From: Phytophthora sp. 'mugwort'
Taxonomy: Eukaryota; Oomycota; Peronosporomycetes; Peronosporales; Peronosporaceae
NCBI GenBank assembly: GCA_033558025.1
Contig: JAUCEF010000001.1
Span: 2,170,001-2,234,000 of the forward strand
DNA: 64,000 bases
Reading direction: 5' to 3'
This document shows positions 55,401 through 64,000 of this stretch, one piece after another (the stretch's first letter is position 1; each line of letters opens with the position of its first letter). A program made the position numbers and the translations under genes. The notes under the pieces were generated by a model. That model saw only the letters and a list, made by a program, of their open reading frames with translations, was not told the DNA's origin and did not search any database.

Positions 55401-58151
55401 ATGCGGTTCTCTACTACACCCACAAACGTATTGGCCACTGCGTTGAAAACCACGAACCGCGTGGGAGCCGACCCCGTCGAGTCGTCCACGGTTGCCTCAT
55501 CTTGGGATCCTAAGGTCTGTATGAACGCGCTGAAGCGATAAAGACGCAAATTCCCCGTGATGATATCGCACGCTGGACTCTCTGGAGTCTGATGCGCCCC
55601 TGGCTCGTGTTGTTTATCAGAACCAATGGCTCCACTTGGCGAGGTCATAAACATTCGAAAACGACAGAGATTCGGCGTATGAAGCTCAAATGTCTGCAAT
55701 ATCATCGCGAGATGGTTCCCAGAGAAGCCCTTGGCGCAGCGTGTGATGTCCCAAAGTTTAAAGTGGCCACTTTGATCGCCTGTCACAGCAAGACACGGGC
55801 TAGTTACAGCGGTGGAGACGAACTTGGCCCCCATGAGGCAGTGATGATGCCCTCCTAGCTTGGTTTTGAGAACTCGTCCGGGAATCCCCCAGCAATACGC
55901 TTGATATTCGAACCCTGAGCTCAGCAACAGCGTATGCGCCGCGTCAAGCGTTAACACGGCTTGCTGGTGCCCTCGGAGCACGAAAGAGACGGTTAATGCA
56001 GCTGATGGGCCTCCAAGAGACGAATTCGCGCCTGCTACAGTCTCCCAGATCGTGATCGTGTGGTCAAAAGAGGCTGTCGCGACGTACGGAGTCTCGGGTA
56101 GGTCTAAACACGCTGCAATTCGCTCTGTATGATGTCGAGGAAGCAGCATCGGTGGAGGTGGGGGAGCAGCGCCAGCATGCATCGGCACCTCGAGGTCCCA
56201 GAGCTGCACCTGCTCTGTCGAGCCACCAGCAACAAACAACCGCCTGAGTGGTGGCGGACACCACTTTACGAAAAGCGCAGGGAAGCGGCCAGCGAGTTTC
56301 CCGTTGAAGACGTACGAACCTACAGTGGCATCGATAACAGACCAGAGGGAAATACAGAGATCGCTGCTGGCAATGGCCAAAGCATTTCGAGATGGAATAT
56401 GCTCGGCGTCCAATACCTCAAGGGAATCCAACACGTCTTGCTGCTTCTCCCCCGCCTTCTTCTCAGCTGCGAGCTTCTCACTGCAATTGAGTTCATGAAG
56501 AAAATTCATGTCAAGATCGAACATCTAAAATTTCCCACAACATAATACAAAAAAGTCGTGATTAGTAATTAATTAACATAAACGGAAACTTGATGTCACC
56601 TACGAGAATCCGCGGAGACTTGTGTTCGATTACTGCAAGACGTTTCAGCTGTTGGAAAGTTTTGAGCTTGCTCACCTGATAAGGAAATGTTCTAAATGGT
56701 AGGAAATTGGCAAAATTGTGTCATGAGTGAAAACGAAAAACAATTATTGCACAAAATGATAGAAAACTACTCGTACCGTGTTGCTGCCCCGCTCCCCAGA
56801 GGCTCTTGACGGTAGACTATCATATTCCGTGGCGGAGCGTCGTGAGAATTGCCATGAGTTTGTCCTTGATCATGATCATTTTGGTCGTGGGGGGTTCTTG
56901 TGGCCACTAGCCCAATTGCCACACAGAAGGACGTAAACTCTTCCCAATCCACAACGGCGTCACCATTAATGTCAATTTGTTCAAACATTTCGAACAAGAG
57001 TCCGACGAGAGCAGTGGCACGGCCGAGATGCTGTTGCAAACCTGGGCGAGTCCGCACTAATTCCCATAGTAATAATCGCGCAAAGTCAACTTTCAGTAGT
57101 CCCCCATCGGGAAAATGTCGCTCAATACCGAGAAATTCGGTGCAGCTCAAAGCAGCGCAGATCCCAGCGACACTTGACAGCGGATTTCGATTGGGGATCT
57201 TGATATCCGGCATAAGGTCGAGCAGGAAGATTTGCATCGCTTCAACCAGTGCCGCCGTCACTGCGCTCCGTACGACGACACTGCTACGGTCATTGACGGC
57301 AGCGTGGAAAGCCCAGTCTTGGTGATCTCCATGACGCCGGAAAATTTTGCATAACATGACCACGTTCGGCTGCTTGTTAACGCGTTTTCGTTGAAATTTG
57401 GGGTCGTGAGAAACCTTAAGCAGACGAGTTCGTTCACCAGCTTGAGTAAACACAAATCTCTTGCCTCCGGTTGCAAGAGCTTGTGCTTGTGCTTCAGCCT
57501 GAGCGCTGTCGACGGCGTGGAGGTCGCAAGTGAGCGTGAAGGCGTTAAGCTGTGGCGAGCGTGCAATCTCGTCTTCGGCATACGTGACTAGACAGCCCAC
57601 AACTTCGACGTATGGATGCAACTTGGCCATGGTAAAGCGTACAACCTCTCGCTCCTCGGTCTCGTCCGACTTGGCCCGTGTCGCTCGGAAATTGTCATGA
57701 CCAAAGTACGAGACCGTGTGGCTATTAGTTACGTGGCGACTTCCTGTCGAAGTGTCCGGTGTTTTACCACCACGAAATACCTGCAAAATGTCGCCCTGAA
57801 TTGATAGTCACAAGAAAGAAAAACTTACTAGGTTAGTTTACTTCCACTTTTAAACGATAACACGATGACGAAATGCAATAAAGGACGAGCTACCTGTGCG
57901 TTAAAAAGGAAGAAGACAAGCTCCAGAATCCACGGCACATTGTCGTCTTCCTCTCGTCGAAGTCTCTAAAAGAAAAAAAAAATCCAATTCTTTTTTCAGT
58001 TCTACAGTAGACGACACACGCTTTTGGTTGCGTACACAAGACGCCGTACAAACACGACATGGGGCTGCGACGCTGGCAACGGCATCACGTCTTCATCTTT
58101 CAACGCGTCACACTCTCGAGCAGAGATCACGGCATTGCCATCCGTGTCCAT
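52488..58151 (-). CDS. Large EF-hand / WD40-repeat protein (1687 residues)
   Basis: Nine exons, minus strand: 58151-58020, 57965-57894, 57795-56777, 56691-56604, 56524-55280, 55211-55164, 55094-55038, 54978-52714, 52625-52488. All introns are GT-AG, 54-98 bases, and phases agree throughout. An EF-hand loop is seen at the very N-terminus (DTDGNAVISARE). Another lies near the end of exon 3 (DINGDAVVDWEEF). WD40-like blades run through exons 5-8 (LSLWSVIDATVGS-type, VQLWDLEV, TIWETVAG, FKLWDITR, ITVWNANSG, IRLYNPVTG, VKLWDHTAT). A long basic linker precedes a paired EF-hand module (LDEDGSGDLDQNEWKQ, IDRDSNGTISLRELLP), and the protein ends in a coiled helix. This architecture (EF-hands plus two WD40 arrays) is found in ciliary/flagellar EF-hand WD-repeat proteins; a calcium-responsive scaffold role is inference. 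The N-terminus is uncertain: the reading frame ahead of ATG 58151 opens for only about 60 bases. Confidence 0.8.
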
Positions 58152-58256
58152 TTTACACAAAACTCGGCCCGTTATTGAGGTCGTGAAAGGACACGAGATA
58201 AGAGAGATTTTAACAATTCATACGCCGACTCTTCAAAAACGAAACAAAAGACCAAA
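58152..58256. promoter_or_regulatory. Compact divergent promoter (~105 bases)
   Basis: Only about 105 bases separate the ATG of the EF-hand/WD40 gene (minus, 58151) from that of the helical-repeat gene (plus, 58257), so the two probably share one bidirectional promoter. The sequence has CAAAA-rich stretches (about 58233-58256) and no clear TATA or initiator match. Confidence 0.5.
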
Positions 58257-60875
58257 ATGGTGTTACGTGAAGAAGACTCGGATGAGTTACTCTCTCGTGT
58301 CTTTCGACGTTGCCACGGAAGTACCAGCGAAGAGAAACCTTGCTCTCTATCGACCAAAACTCGACACAACGAGCTCCAAACACTCGCAGTGACCAACCTC
58401 CGCGAATTGGCTCAAGAACTAGAAACCACGGAACAAACTCTTCACCCACGTGCCAAGAAACAATCGACACCGCGATTTATCAAGTCTCCACCTCGGACGA
58501 ATCAAGCGACGCAGTACCCGACATGGGACGAGCTTGAGGAGATTTTTCGTGAACTTCATGAGCTGTACGAGCGCAGTGATAAAACAACGCTTAGTTTACG
58601 GGACCAAGAGTACAATACTTTACTCACTCAAACCGCAGTGCGAACACTGACTCAAACGTGTATAAGCAGCGACCGTGGAGACCTCGAGACATCGGGCGTG
58701 AGGGTGAAGATGCTGGAGGTGGCAGTTCGCCCCACTGCTCAATGGAGACGTCTGGCGTTCACGTTGTTCATGCACTCCAGCATTGCATCGCTAGCAGCGA
58801 TTTTATCGACACGAGAAGACTCGTCTATCGTTCGAGCGCAGCTTCTGGAGATGAATTTGTTCAAGTTACTTAGCGAAATGTTGGGCAAGGCAATTGTAGT
58901 CGCCACGACGTCCGAGCCGCTTGTCAATTTTCAAGACAAATCTTCAGGTTCGGACTGGGTCAGTCACGCAGTTGGATGCTTGAACTTTTTCATTAAGAAA
59001 GCCAACGGGAGCTTCTCATCAGATCGGTTGCGGTCGCTAGAAGACCACGTGCTTCTGTTTCTTGTAGCGGAAACTAGTAACCGAGACACCTTAGACTCGA
59101 AGCTGCAGACGGAAGCAATGGAGCTGGTCGTGGCGACGATGTATACTTCTAAAATGGCTCCGAAAGCGGTCGGTCTAGAATGGCATCAACCAATTAGGGA
59201 ACACACAGTGTGGAACTGCGGTCTGCCTGTTGCTGCAGTGGAGCAGTTCGTCAGTCTTGAGCTGCTGCTCTTCCACTTTTACAACTCTCCTGTCGCTCAC
59301 TTGCAGCGTTTAACATGTATGGTGCTTGTGGATTTAGTTTGTGAGCAGCTTCGACGCACTGGGAGTCGGGAAGGGATCAGCACGGCGGGTCTGGATCAAA
59401 TATGGCACACGTTTGTAGTCTGGGAGGAAAGAATGAAGCACGCGCTCTTGTCGCCGTATGTTTCAAGCGCCCGAGTCGTCAAACAATTGGCACCGAGCTG
59501 CCCACTCGTATCGGAGAAACAGTTGAACGCATTCGTTCATCAGTTTCGACTCTTAACGCAGGTTGACGCGTACTTTGGCGTGAATCCAAGTCTGGAGAAA
59601 GCAGTTAAACGAGTTAAAACCCAGAACGAGACGAACACTTCAGAAGAGCTGCTCGGTCACGTGTTAAAGCAATTGCTATCGAATCGAGCTGTGGAGCGCT
59701 TCCGTGGCGAACGGTGGCTCGCCGAGCTGCTTAGTCATGACCAGGGAGACGATATGTTCTCTTCATATGACAGCAAAGCGACCATGACGATAGGATCTGT
59801 TCGCAAGCAGCCTCCAGTGGTTTTGATGCGACCAAAGGCGGCATCTGCTGAAGAAGAGCTTGAAGAAACCTTCTGCTATGATGAAGGGGGCGAGATGAGC
59901 CTTGCTGCACAGACGACATTCTGGGAATTGGCTTCTCCGATAAACCCGCCAGGACTTCGAAAGTCATTTGCGAGGGTGCTAGCACTGTTTGTGCGACGGA
60001 AACTACAGCTCAGTGTGCGTAGAACCGTCGTTCTTGGAGCTGATCATTGAGATCTAAAGTGACTAACGTTCCCGAGGTGATTCTTTGATGCAGTCAGGGA
60101 GACCAGACGCATCGACTATTGAAGAGATCAACACTTGCCTCTGTGTGCTTCTCGACTATAAGGAGAACGAACCGGAAGTGTTGATACTCGTGATGCTGCT
60201 CATCCTGGACATTTGTCAGTGTGAGCTTTCCTACATCGACAAGCGATGGAAACAACGCGACTCGACGGCGTCTCCCTCCTCCTCTAGGCACGACCGCGTT
60301 GCCTGGTCGGATTCGGTGGCGTCGCGAGTGCTGAACGGGGACGTCGCTCTGGACAGAACCGTTCTGCAACAGTTCGAAGCCGCGTTTTTCCTGCATGTGC
60401 TGATGGTGTTACACGAAAGAACTGAGAGACACTCGTCGTTTGAGTGTCGTCGTCTCTGTTGCGGTGTGGACGAATCGTTGGCCGGAGACGTTGCAGCATG
60501 CACGGCGCTCATTCTCTCACAAACTCTTACGACCACCGACACTGCACTGGACAAAGTTGGAGGACTGGCAACCTTGACACCGTTCCTGCAAGCGTGTGAT
60601 ACCCGCGTTGTTGTGTATGTGACTGGTCTCGGGGTTCCCTAGCTGAAGACGCACTGACGCTTCTTGTCTTGTTGTTGTACACCAGGTTCATAGCTAAGCT
60701 AATCAGCGAGCTGGTGAAGCAGAGCGACGAGACTCAGTATGCCGCGTACCTTCGAGAGCTGTACGTCGCCTGTGTCGAAACGGACGATGAAAGCGCCCTG
60801 TACAACTCGTACCTGCACACGCAGACGCTTCTCCACAACCTCGACACCGCATCGAACGTTGAAGTTAGCATGTAG
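58257..60875 (+). CDS. Helical-repeat (ARM/HEAT-like) protein, 822 residues
   Basis: Three exons, 58257-60014, 60094-60614, 60686-60875, with 79- and 71-base GT-AG introns (phases 0 and 2). No signal peptide or catalytic motif. The sequence is dominated by amphipathic helices with Leu-rich spacing (LEMNLFKLLSEMLGKAIVV, EDHVLLFLVAET, FIAKLISELVKQ, VLILVMLLILDIC), the pattern of ARM/HEAT-type solenoids. The C-terminal block VGGLATLTPFLQACDTRVVV resembles an armadillo repeat. The long ciliary protein rotatin has a similar plan, but the match is by style only, so function stays open. It shares its promoter with the EF-hand/WD40 gene, which may mean common regulation. Confidence 0.7.
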
Positions 60876-61513
60876 CCAACTCTTACAATCCCCTTTTAAA
60901 CTCGGTAGTGGTTACCACGGGGATGTTAATATTGATAACCTGCTATAATACGTTTGAATCATTGCAATATTGCCTCCAGAAATGAATCATGAATGACTGG
61001 CCAGGAAGCGCTAGGCATTTCCGACAGATCATACCGCTCACTTCAGTTATAATTGCTCGTCTGTAGCGAGCAAGTGAATAGTGAATAGCAGTAGTATGTA
61101 TCTTGCGTATGACTAGCCGACTGGATCTGACGCCCCCGTCTCTGGAGAGCGTCATTGCTTCTTGGAGCTGTTACTGGTTGGGTGTCGAGTTCTGCCGAAG
61201 ATTGCTGGCCTCGGTGTCTGGGTGTATCATGGAGTTGCTGAAAAGCGGCACTGTGGTTGGATCCTGGGCGTCGAGGCGGGCGCCTCGGATGCGTCGGCTG
61301 ATAGCGAACCCCTGGAGATACTGTGTGGAGTTCTTGCTGCAATTTGCCTGGACCATGAAACGCTCCAGACATAATTAAATCTATACAAAGATTCGTGGTC
61401 GAATGAAGAAGATTAAAGACTATTAGGACATGTTCAATGCATCAGGTGAAAGGATGCGACGAACAATACGGAAGCTCTAGCAAACCTGGGCTTTACTCCA
61501 CATCATGTTCACT
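60876..61513. other. Convergent intergenic region with a weak ORF
   Basis: A plus frame at 61162-61374 (70 codons) overlaps another at 61103-61378 in a second frame. Neither shows a recognised motif; the first has somewhat better composition (LPKIAGLGVWVYHGVAEK). Most likely non-coding 3' flank. Confidence 0.4.
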
Positions 61514-63352
61514 TTAAGGGAGCTGGATGAACGGATCAGAGCCGTTAGCGTTGCTCGCGCCACTCGTGCTCTGCGAAGCCTGCTGGGCTGCTGTCGGCTG
61601 CACCACGGACGCGTTACCTTGAGCGAACTGCTGTTGTTGCTGCATCAGCTGCATGTTCATCATCTGAGGCTGCGCCATCATTCCCATTTGCGGCTGCATC
61701 ATCATCATCTGAGGATGCATTTGCTGCTGGCCCATGCCTTGCATGGGCATCGACTGCATCTGCATGTTGGGGTACATTTGCTGTTGCATACCCGTGGAGC
61801 CGCCGTCCGTAAGCTGAAGCTGGTTCATATTCATGCTCAACTGCATCATCCCGCCCGCCATGTTATGTTGTTGCATCTGCTGACCCTGCATCGGCATGGT
61901 CATCACAGGCGTCGGCTGGTCGGCACCACGAGCCTTCTGCAGATCATTCAGTGTCCGCTTCTCCTCCGGGTTGGCAGACAGCGTCTTCTTCTTTTCACTC
62001 GCTAGAGAGCTGAAGTCTACGATGTTGTTCTCCGGTAGCAAGCTCGTACGGAACGCATCTGGCAGCTGCTGGGGCTGCGACTGTGTCTCGTTAGAAGCTC
62101 CAGCAGACGCGTTACTGTCAAATACCGACGGCTGCGCAGGAGCAGGGACTTGAACGGAGGCTGCAAAGCTCAAACCGGCAAGATCTTGCAAAGGGTTCTG
62201 ACTCTGCGGTGAGTCGAAGATCGATGGCTGCACCTCCAGGGCCGGCGGACCAGCAGTGACGGTCTGTGTTACAGGTTGCGCATCTAAGTCTACACCCAGC
62301 AAGTCCACACTTGCACTGCTAACTGCAGCAGCAGCAGCCGCCTTCTTGCTACCGCGCTTCTTCGCCTTGGCGCGTTTTTTGTCCTTCTCGGAAGTTGATT
62401 CATCGTCCGTGGACACAACCGACTGACGACGCGTGCGCGACTTCTTGCTAGATTTCTCCTTCTTGCTCTTCTTGGACTTGGACTTCTTGGATGTCTCCTT
62501 GTCCTCTTCCGCTGGCGGAGGCGGCAGCTTGGCCGGATCGAACGAGAACGAATAGTCCGTTGACGCTTTCTTCTTGCTGTCGCCCTCGTCACTCTCACTT
62601 TCCTCCGAGTAGAATCCACTATGCTTCTTGGCCTTGCTCTTCTTTTTGGCCTTGGCCTTGCTCTTGTGACGTCGCTCGTCCGCTGACTCGGTCTCCGATG
62701 ACTCGGAAACAGACCTCTCGTCACTCTCGCTCTCCGATACACTATCGCTCCCGCTGCCACTCTCGCTTTGCTGCTTCTTCTTGTTCTTTTTGCTGTTTTT
62801 CTTGCTCTTCTTACTCTCGCTCTTCTTCTTCACACGGCGGCTCTTACTATGGTGATGATGATCAGTCAAGCTCAAGCTCTTGGGCTCATAGTCCCCGTAG
62901 GGCTTGTTCTCACCTGAAGGGTTACCCGAGTACCCCCTGTTGTATTCCCCATACGCCTTAGGTCTCTCTGTGGCGAAGTCATTCTGGTAGCCCCCCCCAG
63001 TGCCGCTGTACCCCGCATTGTACCCGCCCGAGCCGCCGCCACCGGAGTAAGACGACGAAGAGCTACGGATATCCGCCATCCAGTTAGCGCGACCATCATT
63101 GCGCGGCATCTGCGGCGCATAATGGTCCGGGATGGAGTCCGTGTTGGGCCCTCGCGCAAGTTTGCCGCCGTACTCAATGACTTTACCGCCGAGCCACTGG
63201 CCGCTCTCAAGGATCTTGCTCTTCCAGTCGCCGGCGCCCGTGTCCTGTGGCGCATTGCCACTGTACGAGCTCTGAGCGTACTGCGAGCCGAAGCGGTTGC
63301 GGTCGTGGAAGTTGCCGCTCGTGCCGCCCCCCGCCGAGTTCTGCATCCACAT
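61514..63352 (-). CDS. Lys/Ser-rich and Met/Gln-rich protein, possible membrane-traffic adaptor
   Basis: Single exon, 612 residues. The N-terminal part has an amphipathic-looking SGQWLGGKVIEYGGKLARGP (about 50-70), followed by a Gly/Ser/Tyr-rich region. A long Lys/Ser/Glu tract (about 165-350) contains SKKSKKNSKKNKKKQQSES-type repeats, probably nuclear or nucleic-acid/phosphorylation related. Then come short adaptor-like motifs: VDLLGVDLD, PSIFDSPQSQNPLQDL, PSVFDSN. A Met/Gln-rich tail (about 470-600) follows. The DLL and NP-x-L motifs recall clathrin or ENTH-type adaptors (epsin-like), but no ENTH or VHS domain is present in this exon. An upstream exon could exist (CAG acceptor at about 63390, L-K-L-S start), though only ~205 bases separate it from the next gene. 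Function unknown. Confidence 0.6.
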   Translation of the reverse strand: MWMQNSAGGGTSGNFHDRNRFGSQYAQSSYSGNAPQDTGAGDWKSKILESGQWLGGKVIEYGGKLARGPNTDSIPDHYAPQMPRNDGRANWMADIRSSSSSYSGGGGSGGYNAGYSGTGGGYQNDFATERPKAYGEYNRGYSGNPSGENKPYGDYEPKSLSLTDHHHHSKSRRVKKKSESKKSKKNSKKNKKKQQSESGSGSDSVSESESDERSVSESSETESADERRHKSKAKAKKKSKAKKHSGFYSEESESDEGDSKKKASTDYSFSFDPAKLPPPPAEEDKETSKKSKSKKSKKEKSSKKSRTRRQSVVSTDDESTSEKDKKRAKAKKRGSKKAAAAAAVSSASVDLLGVDLDAQPVTQTVTAGPPALEVQPSIFDSPQSQNPLQDLAGLSFAASVQVPAPAQPSVFDSNASAGASNETQSQPQQLPDAFRTSLLPENNIVDFSSLASEKKKTLSANPEEKRTLNDLQKARGADQPTPVMTMPMQGQQMQQHNMAGGMMQLSMNMNQLQLTDGGSTGMQQQMYPNMQMQSMPMQGMGQQQMHPQMMMMQPQMGMMAQPQMMNMQLMQQQQQFAQGNASVVQPTAAQQASQSTSGASNANGSDPFIQLP

Positions 63353-63557
63353 TGGCGACTGGTTGATACACGAAAGCTTGAGCTGTAGGCGATGAGTGCG
63401 GAAATGAAGATTTTGTGACAGACCTCTCCCCTGATGAAAAGCATCTGATTATTTGCCAAAAATGTAGATTCGACCAATAAGAGGATTTCATTTGATTAAT
63501 GACCAATCAATATTGCACTAACTTTTGATACAACTTTTTTTGACGAGTTTTGTGATA
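63353..63557. promoter_or_regulatory. Short divergent promoter
   Basis: About 205 bases between opposing start codons (63352 minus, 63558 plus). Contains two CCAAT-like ACCAAT sites (about 63473 and 63501, ACCAATAAG and ACCAATCAA). An additional minus-strand exon here cannot be excluded. Confidence 0.45.
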
Positions 63558-64000
63558 ATGGACGACGACGAGCGCTGGATGGAGACCGAGGACGCGGCGG
63601 AAGAGGAGCTGCGCCTGCTGGAAGCCATGGCTAGCGCGTCCACCGCCATGCAGCAGGTCAGAGTGTGCACCGCGTGGCGATAGTTGTGTCGTTTTGTACC
63701 GTAACGTTGACAGTTTTCTCGTCTTGTGTCTTATATGACAATGCACAGTTCAATCAGGTCCTGGCCAAGCTGAACCGGCAGACCGTGGAATTGTCGAAGG
63801 AGCTGGGCACAGCGGAGCGGCAATTGGTGAGTGGAATGAGAGAGTTACGTTGTGAGAAGAGTGATATCTGACGACTCGACTTTTTATTGCCAGAATGCGC
63901 TGTACTTGCCCTTCCAGGCCGCTATTTATGAGATACAGAGCACCTCCAATGACCAGAGAAGAACGACACTGTCGGTGCCTACGGTAACCTCGGTGCCGAT
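63558..64000 (+). CDS. 5' part of acidic coiled-coil protein, cut by window end
   Basis: Exons 63558-63656, 63749-63826 and 63894 onward, with GT-AG introns of 92 and 67 bases in phase 0. The start reads MDDDERWMETEDAAEEELRL, then ASASTAMQQ. Exon 2 is helical (LAKLNRQTVELSKELGTAER), heptad-like; exon 3 starts NALYLPFQAAIYEIQS and runs into Ser/Thr-rich sequence. No signal peptide. It may be a small component of a coiled-coil complex, but I do not recognise it, and the rest of the gene lies outside the window. Confidence 0.6.

Overview
The window looks like nuclear DNA of an oomycete, most probably Phytophthora or a close relative. The reasons are a Cys/His-repeat protein of a type common in oomycetes, decayed Copia, Gypsy, LINE, MULE and hAT elements with oomycete-like coding, intron-poor genes with short GT-AG introns (54-110 bases where I could set both ends), and an oomycete-style initiator (TTCATTTCC) ahead of a mitochondrial ATP synthase gene. 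The species cannot be fixed from sequence alone.

Layout. About 1-36.8 kb is a repeat graveyard. It begins with one intact gene, a 12-repeat Cys/His (WRKY19-like) protein. After that come a 0.78-kb element with ~90-base inverted ends and a captured coding fragment (2.1-2.9 kb), a decayed tandem-repeat coding region (3.4-4.6 kb), a Copia pol (4.4-6.8 kb), two Gypsy remnants in opposite orientation (7.0-8.8 and 9.7-11.6 kb), a MULE transposase (12.1-14 kb), an HTH plus Ulp1-protease element (15.6-17.1 kb), a gag remnant, a Copia RT scrap and an ORF with a SUMO-interacting motif and a RING-like Cys cluster (19.9-20.5 kb). A remnant of unknown family follows, then a structurally complete but coding-dead Gypsy element with matching LTRs, polypurine tract and a perfect 5-base target duplication (22.5-28.0 kb), a LINE (28.3-32.6 kb), a strong hairpin, a truncated tRNA-like sequence, and a hAT transposase (33.1-34.6 kb).

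From 36.8 kb to the end the DNA is gene-dense and nearly repeat-free. The genes are a PX-VPS9 protein (minus), a PP2A B56 regulatory subunit (plus, 7 exons), mitochondrial F1 ATP synthase beta (plus, 2 exons), a bS18-family mitochondrial ribosomal protein (minus, 4 exons), a second PP2A B56 subunit (minus, 3 exons), an unrecognised 411-residue protein (plus, 5 exons), a cytidine-deaminase-like protein (plus), a 1687-residue EF-hand/WD40 protein (minus, 9 exons), a divergent helical-repeat protein (plus, 3 exons), a Lys/Ser- and Met/Gln-rich protein (minus), and the 5' part of an acidic coiled-coil protein cut by the window end.

How they work together. Two neighbouring genes serve mitochondria (ATP synthase beta, bS18) and lie between two B56 paralogues, so the cluster probably reflects local duplication rather than a pathway. 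The EF-hand/WD40 gene and the helical-repeat gene share a ~105-base divergent promoter. The sharp border near 36.8 kb is what is expected of a two-speed oomycete genome. All exon structures here were read by eye from splice consensus and frame and need transcript support.
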